DNA of 64,000 nucleotides from Fictibacillus sp. BK138 (GTDB taxonomy: Bacteria > Bacillota > Bacilli > Bacillales > Fictibacillaceae): contig NZ_SGXL01000001.1 of the NCBI RefSeq assembly GCF_004216955.1, forward strand, positions 2,569,413 to 2,633,412. The letters run 5' to 3'. Shown in pieces: positions 42,185 through 50,606 of this stretch. The notes under the pieces were generated by a model that was not told the DNA's origin, made no database searches, and worked only from the letters and a program-made list of their open reading frames with translations. A program made the position numbers and the translations under genes. How positions within the stretch are numbered: the first letter of the stretch is position 1; every line of letters starts with the position of its first letter.

Positions 42185-42465
42185 TTGAATCAATGGAATG
42201 TCTACATTGATGCTGGCTGGTATATAGAGATGACACATGGGGAAACAGCATATTATGAGTCTATTGCTTACAAGAGACTATCAGAGGATGTACGGGATCT
42301 CTTCTTTGATTTTAAATATTATGGGATCAAAAATCCTACCCAAGAAAATGAATTAACATTAGTGGGAAATGGCACAAGAATTTTCCAATCCACGACAAGG
42401 AACTTAATTATGATATCGAAGTTAACTGATTTGAGAAGTGGCTAAACATACATAAAATAATCTAA
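42185..42465 (+). pseudogene. Decayed gene remnant with frameshift and stop
   Basis: A frame from 42185 reads DVRDLFFDFKYYGIKN then NELTLVG; at the GTGGGAAAT near 42361 the protein-like sequence moves to the next frame (KWHKNFPIHDKELNYDIEVN, stop TGA 42427-42429, then FEKWLNIHK). One missing G in the GGG run would restore it. No good RBS or start. Probably the 3' part of a lost gene; the family is unknown. Confidence 0.5.
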
Positions 42466-42487
42466 TATCAATTGAACTCTTTATTAA

Positions 42488-42502
42488 GCAATCGGGTGCG
42501 TT
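42488..42502 (+). repeat. GCAATCGGGTGCGTT repeat, copy 2
   Basis: Fifteen bases identical to copy 1. Here its end forms the left arm of a terminator hairpin (42498-42531). Confidence 0.7.
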
Positions 42503-42531
42503 GATCTAAGAAGGATTAACGCCTTTTTTAT
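42498..42531 (+). terminator. Terminator built from the repeat
   Basis: GCGTTGATC pairs with GATTAACGC (one mismatch), then CTTTTTT. Confidence 0.7.
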
Positions 42532-42538
42532 GGGATTT

Positions 42539-42563
42539 ATTAAACAAACGTACAGGTTTGTAG
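42539..42563. repeat. Short interspersed repeat, type 1, copy 2
   Basis: ATTAAACAAACGTACAGG and TTTGTAGAAG, matching copy 1 (39956) at most positions with one deleted base. It starts 37 bases after the GCAATCGGGTGC copy 2. Confidence 0.5.
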
Positions 42564-42630
42564 AAGAAGGAATTTGAACCTATTGGTAGAATTATACAAT
42601 TTAATGAATTTGTTAATTTGGGGGATAAAA

Positions 42631-43200
42631 ATGAAAAAGACTTTCATTTTTGTAATTGTTTGTAGCATTTCCTTGATTACAGCCTGCACAAATACCAAAG
42701 AGACCACTATTCAACTTAAAGAAGATAAAGAAAAATTAACAGCAAGTATAAATGAAAGTGAAAAGAACCAAGAGAAACTAAATCAGACAATTATGGAACT
42801 GAGAAAACAAATCGAAGTCAACGAAAAAGAAAAAGAATTATTCTCCAATATAAGTAATTTATCTAGGGATTTCGTTAATGCTCATACTTCAGGCAATAAA
42901 GAAAAATTAAAATTAATGATCTCAGGGGACCTTATTCTCGAAGAAAAGGATAATAGACTATACATTAACAATCACGCTAACGATCAATGGCTATTATTTC
43001 CTTATGACGGTCTGCAATTGGATGATTGGTTAATACAAGGTTTTGAATTTCACAATGAAAGTAATACTTACAGAGTGCATTTAAGAGAATTTTTCAAGAA
43101 TGTAGACGGAGAGTTAGAAAGTCCTCCAAGATTTCTTTATTTAACATTTAAATTCCACAATAATGAATGGAAAGTAGTTAGCGTGAGTTTTGATGTATAG
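42631..43200 (+). CDS. Lipoprotein with coiled coil, unknown
   Basis: 189 residues from ATG 42631 (GGGGGAT upstream). Lipobox LITAC (Cys about 18), then a coiled-coil region (about 25-65, KEDKEKLTASINESEKNQEK) and a soluble C-domain (about 75-185, NTYRVHLREFFKNVDGELES). Function unknown; the C-domain looks like the small alpha+beta domains common in Bacillus lipoproteins. It overlaps the next ORF, which is also a lipoprotein. In the accessory patch with short repeats. Confidence 0.75.
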   Translation: MKKTFIFVIVCSISLITACTNTKETTIQLKEDKEKLTASINESEKNQEKLNQTIMELRKQIEVNEKEKELFSNISNLSRDFVNAHTSGNKEKLKLMISGDLILEEKDNRLYINNHANDQWLLFPYDGLQLDDWLIQGFEFHNESNTYRVHLREFFKNVDGELESPPRFLYLTFKFHNNEWKVVSVSFDV

Positions 43201-43231
43201 TAGAAGCTTTAGAGAAGTTTGCTTTACTAAA

Positions 43232-43639
43232 TTGAGGTGGGGAATAAACAAGCAGGTAATTTTGGTTAGTATTTTAGGATTATCTTTAATCGGATGTAAC
43301 ATATCAGAGGAATCCGAACAGACACCCTTTCATCCTTTGTTCTCGGAAGATGAAAATTATTATTCACTTCTCGTGGTTAATGAGGCGGCAGGTAGATATG
43401 ATCTTGGTCAAGAATGGCAAGAAAAAAATGATATCAATAATGTCAAAACAATCCATGGCAGAAGCTCATTAGATGATACCAATAATAGTTATAAATTTCT
43501 TGAATTAGAAAGATCCCCTGCATTTGTACTATTTGATACTGACGATATTGTGTTCAAAACCTACAACGAAAAGGAGTTAATAAAGTTTCTAAAACTCATG
43601 AACCTAAGTGATTCTTTATTCTGCAATCGGGTGCTTTAA
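43232..43639 (+). CDS. Lipoprotein, unknown; start codon unclear
   Basis: About 135 residues from a TTG at 43232. A good Shine-Dalgarno GAGGTGGGG (43234-43242) lies inside this start and would place initiation at ATA 43244, which is not a normal start codon; the reading is therefore uncertain. Lipobox LIGC, then a mature domain with NEAAGRYDLGQEWQEKNDIN and FVLFDTDDIVFKTYNEKELI. The last codons overlap a GCAATCGGGTGC repeat. Unknown family. Confidence 0.6.
   Translation: MRWGINKQVILVSILGLSLIGCNISEESEQTPFHPLFSEDENYYSLLVVNEAAGRYDLGQEWQEKNDINNVKTIHGRSSLDDTNNSYKFLELERSPAFVLFDTDDIVFKTYNEKELIKFLKLMNLSDSLFCNRVL
43623..43634 (+). repeat. GCAATCGGGTGC repeat, copy 3
   Basis: Twelve bases identical to copies 1 and 2, overlapping the 3' end of the preceding lipoprotein gene; CTTTATT before it is shared with copy 2. 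Confidence 0.65.
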
Positions 43640-43726
43640 AGGAATAAGGGTATAAGAAAACGACCAGACGTGAACTGCACAATAATTGGGTATTAAAACA
43701 TAGCCTATCAGTCAAGGAGGTACAAG

Positions 43727-44314
43727 TTGATTCAAATCCACAATGATTCTCGTACATTAGTTCTTGTCATACATGAAATCTATGGAATCAACCAACACAT
43801 GCACGATTTTTGCAAGTTACTATCCGATCACAGTCTTGATGTTATTTGTCCAAATTTAGTAGAACGAGATACGCCTTTTGATTATTCTCAAGAAGAAGCA
43901 GCTTATCGTAATTTTATGGAGAACGTAGGATTCGGTTATGCTACACAAAAAATAAAAGACATATTATCTGATAGTAAAGATAAATACGAAAAAATATATA
44001 TCATTGGATTTAGTGTAGGTGCTACTGTTGCTTGGTTGTGTAGTGAGGATGATTGTGTCACAGGAGTAGTTGGATACTATGGTTCACGTATTAGAAATTA
44101 TGTAGATTTAACACCACAATGTCCGACTATTTTATTCTTTCCGCAAGAAGAACAATCGTTTGATGTGGAGGACTTAATTTCAACTTTAGATAAAAAGAAT
44201 ATCGAAATTCATAAATTCAATGGAAAACACGGTTTCAGTGACCCTTACTCTCCCAACTATAATGGAGAATCAGCAGAAAAAGCATTTAGCAAAATGGTGC
44301 GTTTTATCCGTTAA
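43727..44314 (+). CDS. Dienelactone-hydrolase-family alpha/beta hydrolase
   Basis: 195 residues, from TTG after AAGGAGG. HEIYGINQHMHDFCKLL near the start, GFSVGATVAWL (Ser in place of the Cys of classical dienelactone hydrolase) and KHGFSDPYSPNY with the catalytic His fit the DLH family. Substrate unknown. It ends in a terminator shared with the convergent acetamidase gene. Confidence 0.88.
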   Translation: MIQIHNDSRTLVLVIHEIYGINQHMHDFCKLLSDHSLDVICPNLVERDTPFDYSQEEAAYRNFMENVGFGYATQKIKDILSDSKDKYEKIYIIGFSVGATVAWLCSEDDCVTGVVGYYGSRIRNYVDLTPQCPTILFFPQEEQSFDVEDLISTLDKKNIEIHKFNGKHGFSDPYSPNYNGESAEKAFSKMVRFIR

Positions 44315-44360
44315 AATAACTGAGATATTATTCCGTGTTTTGAATGATAAGGACATAAGA

Positions 44361-44393
44361 AACGACCAGATCAAAAAGATCTGGTCGTTTTGC
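44361..44393. terminator. Bidirectional terminator
   Basis: AACGACCAGATC pairs with GATCTGGTCGTT across five A. Confidence 0.9.
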
Positions 44394-44403
44394 TATATCT
44401 CTA

Positions 44404-45336
44404 TTATCTTATCGCACCATGAGGCAGTACAGCATGTACACCCCGCACCCCATTGACGATCTGAGTAACCCTTAGATCTACCACTAGGCTCGATAAGGCC
44501 AGTGCTTCTTTTCGTTCATACCCGAACAATTCATTCATGAGATTCAGCATACCATCTAGAGCCATTGTAGTCGCTTCGTTCAAATTTTCATGAAAGCCCA
44601 TCGTAATCCAACCGGCTGGCGTTTTCGCACGAGGCATCGATAGTTTCATATCTTCACGGACTGATAGGGTTAAGTCAACGACATCCATTGGACACTCAAG
44701 CGCAGGACAGGCCACCTCCCCATCCCCTTGAACCGCATGGCCATCTCCAACCGAGAAGAGCCCTCCAGACACCGGTATAGGTAGATATAGCGTACTTCCT
44801 GCGATCAATTCCTTACAATCGATGTTACCGCCACAAAAACGAGGAGGTGTCGTACTGTGAACTCCTGGTTCGTTCGGGGGCATCCCAATGACTCCCATAA
44901 AAGGACTTAGTGCCACCTTATGCCCTTTATCACTGACTCCGATCATGGAATCTGAATCTAATTTCCAATTCAGGTGAAATTCTTCTCCTTCTGCGATACC
45001 TAATGCTATGTTAACAGGATGAGGAAATCCTCCGGCACTATTCCAACCCCATGAACCGGGACGAATCTCATTGATCTTAATCTCAAGTGTCATACCGGGT
45101 TCTGCACCTCTTATTTTTACGGGACCGCATAAAGCATGACCGCCATCGCGAGGCCGTTCTCTTGGTTCGAACTTTTTACGAACGCCTTTACTTGGAAAGG
45201 GTTCTAACCCCCATGCTGCCTCAAGCGTACTGAAACGTACGGTGTCTCCAGAATCAATAGTGAGTACAGGTTCGTAATCCATAGAGAAAGAGCCGTGTAA
45301 GGTTGAACGATCAGGATGAATCGAATAGTTTGCCAT
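44404..45336 (-). CDS. Acetamidase/formamidase (FmdA/AmdA family)
   Basis: 310 residues from ATG 45336 (AGGAGG 7 bases upstream). GHALCGPVKIRGAEPGMTLE, GMPPNEPGVHSTTPPRFCGG, then NIDCKELIAGSTLYLPIPVS and GDGHAVQGDGEVACPALECP are the diagnostic blocks of acetamidase/formamidases, which release ammonia from short amides for nitrogen supply. Cytoplasmic. Monocistronic. Confidence 0.95.
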   Translation of the reverse strand: MANYSIHPDRSTLHGSFSMDYEPVLTIDSGDTVRFSTLEAAWGLEPFPSKGVRKKFEPRERPRDGGHALCGPVKIRGAEPGMTLEIKINEIRPGSWGWNSAGGFPHPVNIALGIAEGEEFHLNWKLDSDSMIGVSDKGHKVALSPFMGVIGMPPNEPGVHSTTPPRFCGGNIDCKELIAGSTLYLPIPVSGGLFSVGDGHAVQGDGEVACPALECPMDVVDLTLSVREDMKLSMPRAKTPAGWITMGFHENLNEATTMALDGMLNLMNELFGYERKEALALSSLVVDLRVTQIVNGVRGVHAVLPHGAIR

Positions 45337-45428
45337 TAAAATTCCTCCTATCAAGTATCCGCTTTCATCTTCATCATACTGTAAAAAAATGGGCAGCTGA
45401 ATGATCAAATGTGAACAATTCATTACAT

Positions 45429-45462
45429 ACAAAAACGCCTGATACATTTCGCATCAGGCGCT
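45429..45462 (-). terminator. Terminator of comK
   Basis: CGCCTGAT...ATCAGGCG stem, then TTTTTGTATG on the minus strand. Confidence 0.8.
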
Positions 45463-45480
45463 TATAACATTTATAAAGTT

Positions 45481-46017
45481 CTATGTAAGGACCGGGTCAC
45501 GATCTCTTTCTCGTTCTCTGTCACGTTCTCTTTCATTCGTTCGATTAACAAGAACACTTCGGTATTGAGCTGCTCGATGGAGTTTTCCTACTAAGGAAGC
45601 GCGGGTGTTAGCGATGGGTAGATCCATGCCGTTTGAAAAAATAACGCTGGCACGCTTATGTCCAGTTCTATCAATTCTTCGGATGTGCGGCTGTGCAAGC
45701 CAGATGCAGGTATCATTTCGTGGTGATTGGATTGGGAAAAAATACAGATCAAGTTTTGAATCGATCATGATCGGAGCAAAGCACATCTTGCCCATATTGA
45801 TGCGTGCTGCTTCCTTCTTTCCGTCATAGGAACCGCCATAGTACAGGCAGTTATCTTTGATGAGGCGAAAAGGTTTCTTTTCGACCAGGATTACTGCTTC
45901 ACGTTCATACACTTCCGAACACACAGCACCTTTCTCATTGATAAAGGGAACGATCGCCATTGTGTCTCCGTTGATCTCGTAATCCTTAACCTTCTCATGC
46001 GTCATTGTTAATCTCAT
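45481..46017 (-). CDS. comK: Competence transcription factor ComK, altered C-terminus
   Basis: 178 residues, master regulator of DNA-uptake genes in Bacillus. YEINGDTMAIVPFINEKGAV, YYGGSYDGKKEAARINMG and PIMIDSKLDLYFFPIQSPRN follow B. subtilis ComK closely, as does WLAQPHIRRI, so the DNA-binding core is intact. From about residue 158 the tail is a run of alternating Arg, Glu and Asp (RERDRERERDRD) in place of the usual helix; in B. subtilis the C-terminal part takes part in oligomerisation and MecA control. The start has GGAGG. No clear K-box (AAAAN5TTTT) is seen upstream. Confidence 0.9.
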   Translation of the reverse strand: MRLTMTHEKVKDYEINGDTMAIVPFINEKGAVCSEVYEREAVILVEKKPFRLIKDNCLYYGGSYDGKKEAARINMGKMCFAPIMIDSKLDLYFFPIQSPRNDTCIWLAQPHIRRIDRTGHKRASVIFSNGMDLPIANTRASLVGKLHRAAQYRSVLVNRTNERERDRERERDRDPVLT

Positions 46018-46103
46018 TAATTTCCTCCTGCATTTCAGTTTTTGTTTTTTTTAATTCAACTACTTAACTATCAACTACCCCTTTTACCCTCCTGTTTAAA
46101 TTT

Positions 46104-46136
46104 TATAGTACAAAATACCCTCCAAGGTGTACTATA
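46104..46136. promoter_or_regulatory. Inverted repeat in the comK upstream region
   Basis: TATAGTAC (46104-46111) and GTACTATA (46129-46136), a perfect 8-bp inverted repeat, about 90-120 bases before the comK start. Possible operator; the binding protein is unknown. Confidence 0.4.
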
Positions 46137-46224
46137 TAGTAAGATATTACCACTTCATTTTTCACAAGTCTACACTTTTCGTCGTAATTTTTGAAATATT
46201 TTGAAATTAGTTAACCGAAATAAT

Positions 46225-46251
46225 AAAAAGCCTGACAATAATCAGGCTTTC
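46225..46251. terminator. Terminator of opuD
   Basis: AAAGCCTGA, six-base loop, TCAGGCTTT; T run on the minus side. Confidence 0.85.
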
Positions 46252-46256
46252 TATCA

Positions 46257-47759
46257 CTATTTAATCGCTTTTGATCTTTTCCCTTTTACCTCTTCTCTAA
46301 ACGATTTCAATAAGGATACCGTCATGAAGATAAGAACAAAGGATAACGGAAACGCACTGACAATAATGGCCGTCTGCATCGCGTTCAATCCCCCAGAGAG
46401 CATCAATACAATTGCTGAAGCCGAAAGAACGAGTCCCCATATAATTTTTACAGAGTTCGGTGGATCCAAACTGCCGTTTGTCGTCTGCATACCAAGAACA
46501 AATGTTGCCGAATCGGCAGATGTTATAAAGAACGTTGAAATCAGGAACAACGTCAGAACAATTAGTACCATTGCAAACGGCAGCTGCTGATACACAAAGA
46601 AAAGCGCAGTTTCGAGCGATTGTTCAGACACCTTCAAGTTCTCGAAGATCTCCATGTAAATCCCTGTTCCTCCAAACACGGCAAACCAGATCACACATAC
46701 TAGTGTCGGTATGACCAAGACGGCTATGACGAACTCCCTTACCGTCCTTCCTTTAGAAACACGTGCGATAAACGTACCAACAAAAGGAGCCCATGCGATC
46801 CACCATGCCCAATAGAAGATCGTCCAGTCCTGCACCCATGTGGCATCTTCTTTATTAAAAGGAGCGAGACGAAGCCCTAAGCTTGGCAAATACTGAATAT
46901 AGCTGCCGAACGTCGAAACCATCAGGTCGAGTAAAAACACGGTCGGACCCAGGAATAAGAAAAGAAAGAACACGGCAAGTGCCAAAACAAGATTTGCATT
47001 GCTCAAATACTTAATGCCCTTTCGAATTCCGGTTCCAGCTGAAACGAGATAAAGAAGCGTCACGACCCCAATGATAACAAGCTGGATGGTAAAGTTATTC
47101 GGAATCCCGAACACATAGCTCATCCCAGCATTGATTTGTGCAGCTCCAAGTCCAAGTGAGGCAGCCACTCCGAAAATCGTCGCAAACACAGCAACAATAT
47201 CTATCACAATTCCGATCGGACCTTTCACTTTTTCACCGATCAGCGGGTAGAGGGTTGCACTCATCAGTCCTGGCAGACCTTTTCTAAACTTGTAATACGC
47301 TAAAACTAAAGCGATCGTCGCGTAAATGGCCCACGCATGAAATCCCCAGTGTAAGTACGTATAGCGAAGTGCCGTATTCGCCGCCTGAATGGTGCCCCCT
47401 TCTCCAACTGGCGGCGTTGTAAAATGGGAAATCGGTTCTGACACTCCGAAAAACAGAAGTCCGATCCCCATACCCGCACTGAATAACATGGCAAACCACG
47501 TCGGCCGGCTGAACTCTGGTTTATCCTCATCTTTACCAAGCTTAATATTTCCGTAACGGCTAAACACTAAGAAAAGAGCAAAAATGAGAAAGAATGTCGC
47601 GATCAACTGATAATACCAGCCAAAATTATTCAAGAAAAATCCTTTCCAGACCGTCATCACACTCTCTAAATATTTCGGTGAGATCACACCCCACAACACA
47701 AAGAGTATTGAAATGACGAGAGAAAACCAAAACACCTTCGTAACCTGCTTCACATTCAA
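46257..47759 (-). CDS. opuD: BCCT-family glycine betaine transporter OpuD
   Basis: 500 residues, 12 membrane segments. SAGMGIGLLFFGVSEPISHF in segment 3, the loop HAWAIYATIALVLAYYKFRK, and WAWWIAWAPFVGTFIARVSK, then GRTVREFVIAVLVIPTL, are the BCCT signature with the Trp box that binds trimethylammonium compounds. OpuD takes up glycine betaine with Na+ for osmoprotection. TTG start with AAGGAAAG. Monocistronic. Confidence 0.93.
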   Translation of the reverse strand: MNVKQVTKVFWFSLVISILFVLWGVISPKYLESVMTVWKGFFLNNFGWYYQLIATFFLIFALFLVFSRYGNIKLGKDEDKPEFSRPTWFAMLFSAGMGIGLLFFGVSEPISHFTTPPVGEGGTIQAANTALRYTYLHWGFHAWAIYATIALVLAYYKFRKGLPGLMSATLYPLIGEKVKGPIGIVIDIVAVFATIFGVAASLGLGAAQINAGMSYVFGIPNNFTIQLVIIGVVTLLYLVSAGTGIRKGIKYLSNANLVLALAVFFLFLFLGPTVFLLDLMVSTFGSYIQYLPSLGLRLAPFNKEDATWVQDWTIFYWAWWIAWAPFVGTFIARVSKGRTVREFVIAVLVIPTLVCVIWFAVFGGTGIYMEIFENLKVSEQSLETALFFVYQQLPFAMVLIVLTLFLISTFFITSADSATFVLGMQTTNGSLDPPNSVKIIWGLVLSASAIVLMLSGGLNAMQTAIIVSAFPLSFVLIFMTVSLLKSFREEVKGKRSKAIK

Positions 47760-47870
47760 TCACACTTTCCTTCTAAAATTTACCTCTTACTATTATGTAC
47801 AAAAGTGAAGAGAATCATAAAAAAGAAGTTTATCATACTTTTTGCCGCCCATGGAGATGTAGGGGCACAT

Positions 47871-47906
47871 GAAAAAAAGCTGCTCAAATTAAATCTGAGT
47901 CAGCTC
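47871..47906 (-). terminator. Terminator of the nucleotidyltransferase gene
   Basis: AGCTGACTCA...TGAGCAGCT stem with one mismatch, then TTTTTTTC on the minus strand. Confidence 0.75.
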
Positions 47907-47911
47907 TTAAC

Positions 47912-48739
47912 TTATATTAGGCTATTACATTCTTCTATCATGTATTTCATATAATCCAGCGTATCTTTTCTTCTTTTAAAGATAGAACGGTAGAGAGATT
48001 TCTTGTTGCCCTTTCGTATCCGTATCGCCTCTTGTAGTATTGGATGATACTTCTCTGGAACGGTGTGAAGCGCATATTCGCCTGCCCCCACTTTTGAGAT
48101 GATACCTTCCTCTTTTATTGAATAAAAGAGTCGCGTCACCCCAAGCACTCCCCACTCGATCATGCTCCCGCTCACAAAAAGACCCGGGAATTGGAGTGAA
48201 GTGACACTTTCACATCTTCTTGTCCAGTTCATCCAATACGAGTTGATGTTGCCTACGAGTTTCTTTTTCAGCTGCTTCCAATCTTCCGGAATATGATAGG
48301 TTTCGATTGGAAGCCCTTTTATCACAATGCCGTATGCTTTAAGCTGGTAAGCATCGATCCAGTTACGATGAAACGAGCGATACATCTGAAGCTTTCCTTC
48401 ATTAAAATACGGACATGACTGAACGCCTTCGTTCCGGCCGTCGAGATCCTCTTCAGTAACATACATCCCATCCAGACCTGGTTTTGGATACTCTTTCTTC
48501 ATTTCCAGATGCACTTGCTTTAACACATCAATATCAGCATCTGTCAGTTTGCGCCTTACTACTGCATAGAAATCAATATCACTCATTCCGTCCTGATAGG
48601 CACCTAATGAAACGGAGCCAAAGAGATAGAAAGATTCCAGTACATTCGGGAGCTTTTCTTCTAGACGTTCAAAATATATCTTTAAAACTTCATTTATTGC
48701 GTCTGGGATTTTGCTCTTCTCTGTTGTTGATGATTTCAT
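47912..48739 (-). CDS. Aminoglycoside adenylyltransferase-like nucleotidyltransferase (DUF4111)
   Basis: 275 residues from ATG 48739 (GAGGG upstream). YLFGSVSLGAYQDGMSDIDF holds the GSxxxG...SDxD metal site of the polymerase-beta-type fold, followed by a helical C-terminal domain (EWGVLGVTRLFYSIKEEGII) as in ANT(3'')/AadA-like DUF4111 proteins. Drug specificity cannot be assigned. It stands alone; the gene may serve as intrinsic resistance or have a housekeeping substrate. Confidence 0.85.
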   Translation of the reverse strand: MKSSTTEKSKIPDAINEVLKIYFERLEEKLPNVLESFYLFGSVSLGAYQDGMSDIDFYAVVRRKLTDADIDVLKQVHLEMKKEYPKPGLDGMYVTEEDLDGRNEGVQSCPYFNEGKLQMYRSFHRNWIDAYQLKAYGIVIKGLPIETYHIPEDWKQLKKKLVGNINSYWMNWTRRCESVTSLQFPGLFVSGSMIEWGVLGVTRLFYSIKEEGIISKVGAGEYALHTVPEKYHPILQEAIRIRKGNKKSLYRSIFKRRKDTLDYMKYMIEECNSLI

Positions 48740-48899
48740 TAAGCTAACCCTCATTTCATTTCCACTTATACTTAATGATTTTAACATATTTATCCAATGT
48801 TGCAGGCTTGATTCATCGTCCTAATTTCAGATTAATTTCCTTTAAGTTGGAGAATCTAAGTTGGTAAAGATTAGAATTGGCGTACGGAGGGATTAATCG

Positions 48900-49025
48900 G
48901 TGATACCAAAAATTCTTAGCTTCCTTCCTGATTGGATCGTACTTGTACAAAGTTTGATTTGTTTTATCGTACCAATCGGCATTTCGAAGTTTTTCAAATG
49001 GATCAATTCGTTAGAGAAAGTGTGA
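48900..49025 (+). CDS. 41-residue membrane peptide at the head of the germinant-receptor operon
   Basis: GTG 48900 with GGAGG 10 bases upstream encodes a peptide starting [20 protein letters not shown] and ending [11 protein letters not shown], with one or two short membrane segments. Seven bases after its stop the A-subunit gene starts, so it is the first gene of the operon. Small D subunits of germinant receptors are known in some Bacillus; this is shorter and no homology can be shown here. Confidence 0.6.
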   Translation: MIPKILSFLPDWIVLVQSLICFIVPIGISKFFKWINSLEKV

Positions 49026-49032
49026 AAGCCAC

Positions 49033-50574
49033 ATGAAGAGAAGAAAATCTAAGACAGAAGATCAGCAACAAGCTATAGAAAAAGAAGTACAATCAAATCC
49101 CTTAAACTTTACCGGAAACCTTTCGATTGATCTTGATCGGATACGCAGTGAGATCGGACAAAATGGTGACGTTCATATCCGAGAGTTTAAGATCGGCTCA
49201 CTAAATGCGAGGGCTGCGCTCATCTTTATCGATGGCTTGGCGGATACAGAAATAATCAACAATAATATTCTCCGCAGTTTGATGTCTGTCGATGATCAAG
49301 ATTGTGAGAAGAATCGTAACATCGAAACTTCCACAAGAGAACGATTGAGTACTCATATGTTATTGATCGGAAAAGTGAATGAGACTTCCAATATACAAAG
49401 CTTCGACACTGCTATTTTGGCTGGATCCGCCGGCCTTCTTGTAGAAGGAACAGCAATAGGTTTTGTACTTGATGTGGCAAAAGCGAAAACGCGGAATATC
49501 GAAGAACCCCTGTCAGAGTCATTAGTCCGAGGACCAAGAGTTGGTTTTGTTGAACAATTATCAGATAATACGGCCTTGTTAAGGAACTTATCCAAAACAC
49601 AAGATCTCGCGATTAATACCTTTAAAGTAGGCACGAAAATTAAAAAAGACTTAGCGATTGTTTACATGAGAGACATCGTGGATCCACAGCTTTTAGAAGA
49701 AGTCATACAGCGAATTCAAACGATTAATATCGATAACTTGCCAGAGTCTGGGTATGTGGAACAGTTGATAGAAGATAATCAATTCAGTCCTTTTCCACAG
49801 ATTCAGAACACTGAACGTCCTGATCGTGTTATGGGCGCCATCCTTGAAGGACGTGTGGGCATCCTGCTGGACGGTACTCCGTTTGCGTTGATCTTGCCAG
49901 TGACTTTTAACATGCTGCTACAGTCACCAGAAGATTATTACGAGCGATGGATTTCTGGGACTTTGATACGGATGCTGCGTTATTTGGCTGCTTTTATCGC
50001 GTTGTTCGGTCCTTCTCTCTATATTGCTTTCAGTTCGTTCCATCAAGGGTTGATTCCTACAAAGCTCGCTATTTCGATTGCAGCGAGTCGAGAAGGCGTT
50101 CCATTCCCTCCTTTGATCGAAGCCTTGATCATGGAGATCTCGATCGAAATTTTACGTGAAGCAGGTTTGCGTCTTCCAAAGCCTGTTGGACAATCCCTCG
50201 GAATCGTTGGCGGCTTGATCGTTGGTGAAGCAGCGGTCCAGGCAGGTATTGTCAGTCCCATCATGGTTATCGTGGTGGCGGTTACAGCCATATCTTCTTT
50301 TACGCTGCCACACTACAGCATAGGGATCACGATACGTTTTCTCAGGTTTGTCGTCATGTTGTTCTCTGCGGTTTATGGCCTATATGGTGTTGTATTATTC
50401 GTCCTGTTGTTATGTACGCACCTTGTTAAACTAAAAAGCTTTAACGTACCGTATTTAAGCCCTGCGGTTCCATACCAGTTAAGCGATCTAAAGGATTTTC
50501 TAATTCGCGCGCCACTCTCTATGATGAAACGCCGCCCAAAACTGATGCATACCCAGGAAAGTAAGAGAAAATAG
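49033..50574 (+). CDS. Spore germinant receptor A subunit (GerA family)
   Basis: 513 residues, GerAA/GerKA/GerBA type. A hydrophilic N-terminal part (1-285, with [20 protein letters not shown] and [19 protein letters not shown]) is followed by five or so membrane segments ([60 protein letters not shown]). In spores the A, B and C subunits form the inner-membrane receptor for amino-acid or sugar germinants. Weak RBS GAAAG; probably coupled to the small ORF ahead. Expression in the forespore under SigG is expected but I found no confident promoter. Confidence 0.95.
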   Translation: MKRRKSKTEDQQQAIEKEVQSNPLNFTGNLSIDLDRIRSEIGQNGDVHIREFKIGSLNARAALIFIDGLADTEIINNNILRSLMSVDDQDCEKNRNIETSTRERLSTHMLLIGKVNETSNIQSFDTAILAGSAGLLVEGTAIGFVLDVAKAKTRNIEEPLSESLVRGPRVGFVEQLSDNTALLRNLSKTQDLAINTFKVGTKIKKDLAIVYMRDIVDPQLLEEVIQRIQTINIDNLPESGYVEQLIEDNQFSPFPQIQNTERPDRVMGAILEGRVGILLDGTPFALILPVTFNMLLQSPEDYYERWISGTLIRMLRYLAAFIALFGPSLYIAFSSFHQGLIPTKLAISIAASREGVPFPPLIEALIMEISIEILREAGLRLPKPVGQSLGIVGGLIVGEAAVQAGIVSPIMVIVVAVTAISSFTLPHYSIGITIRFLRFVVMLFSAVYGLYGVVLFVLLLCTHLVKLKSFNVPYLSPAVPYQLSDLKDFLIRAPLSMMKRRPKLMHTQESKRK

Positions 50575-50606
50575 ACGAGGAGATTATCCAGTAAGGAGTG
50601 ATACCT

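Noticed and set aside
46018-46200. ComK boxes (AAAAN5TTTT) before comK
   Set aside because: I searched for the paired A and T tracts and found none with the right spacing.
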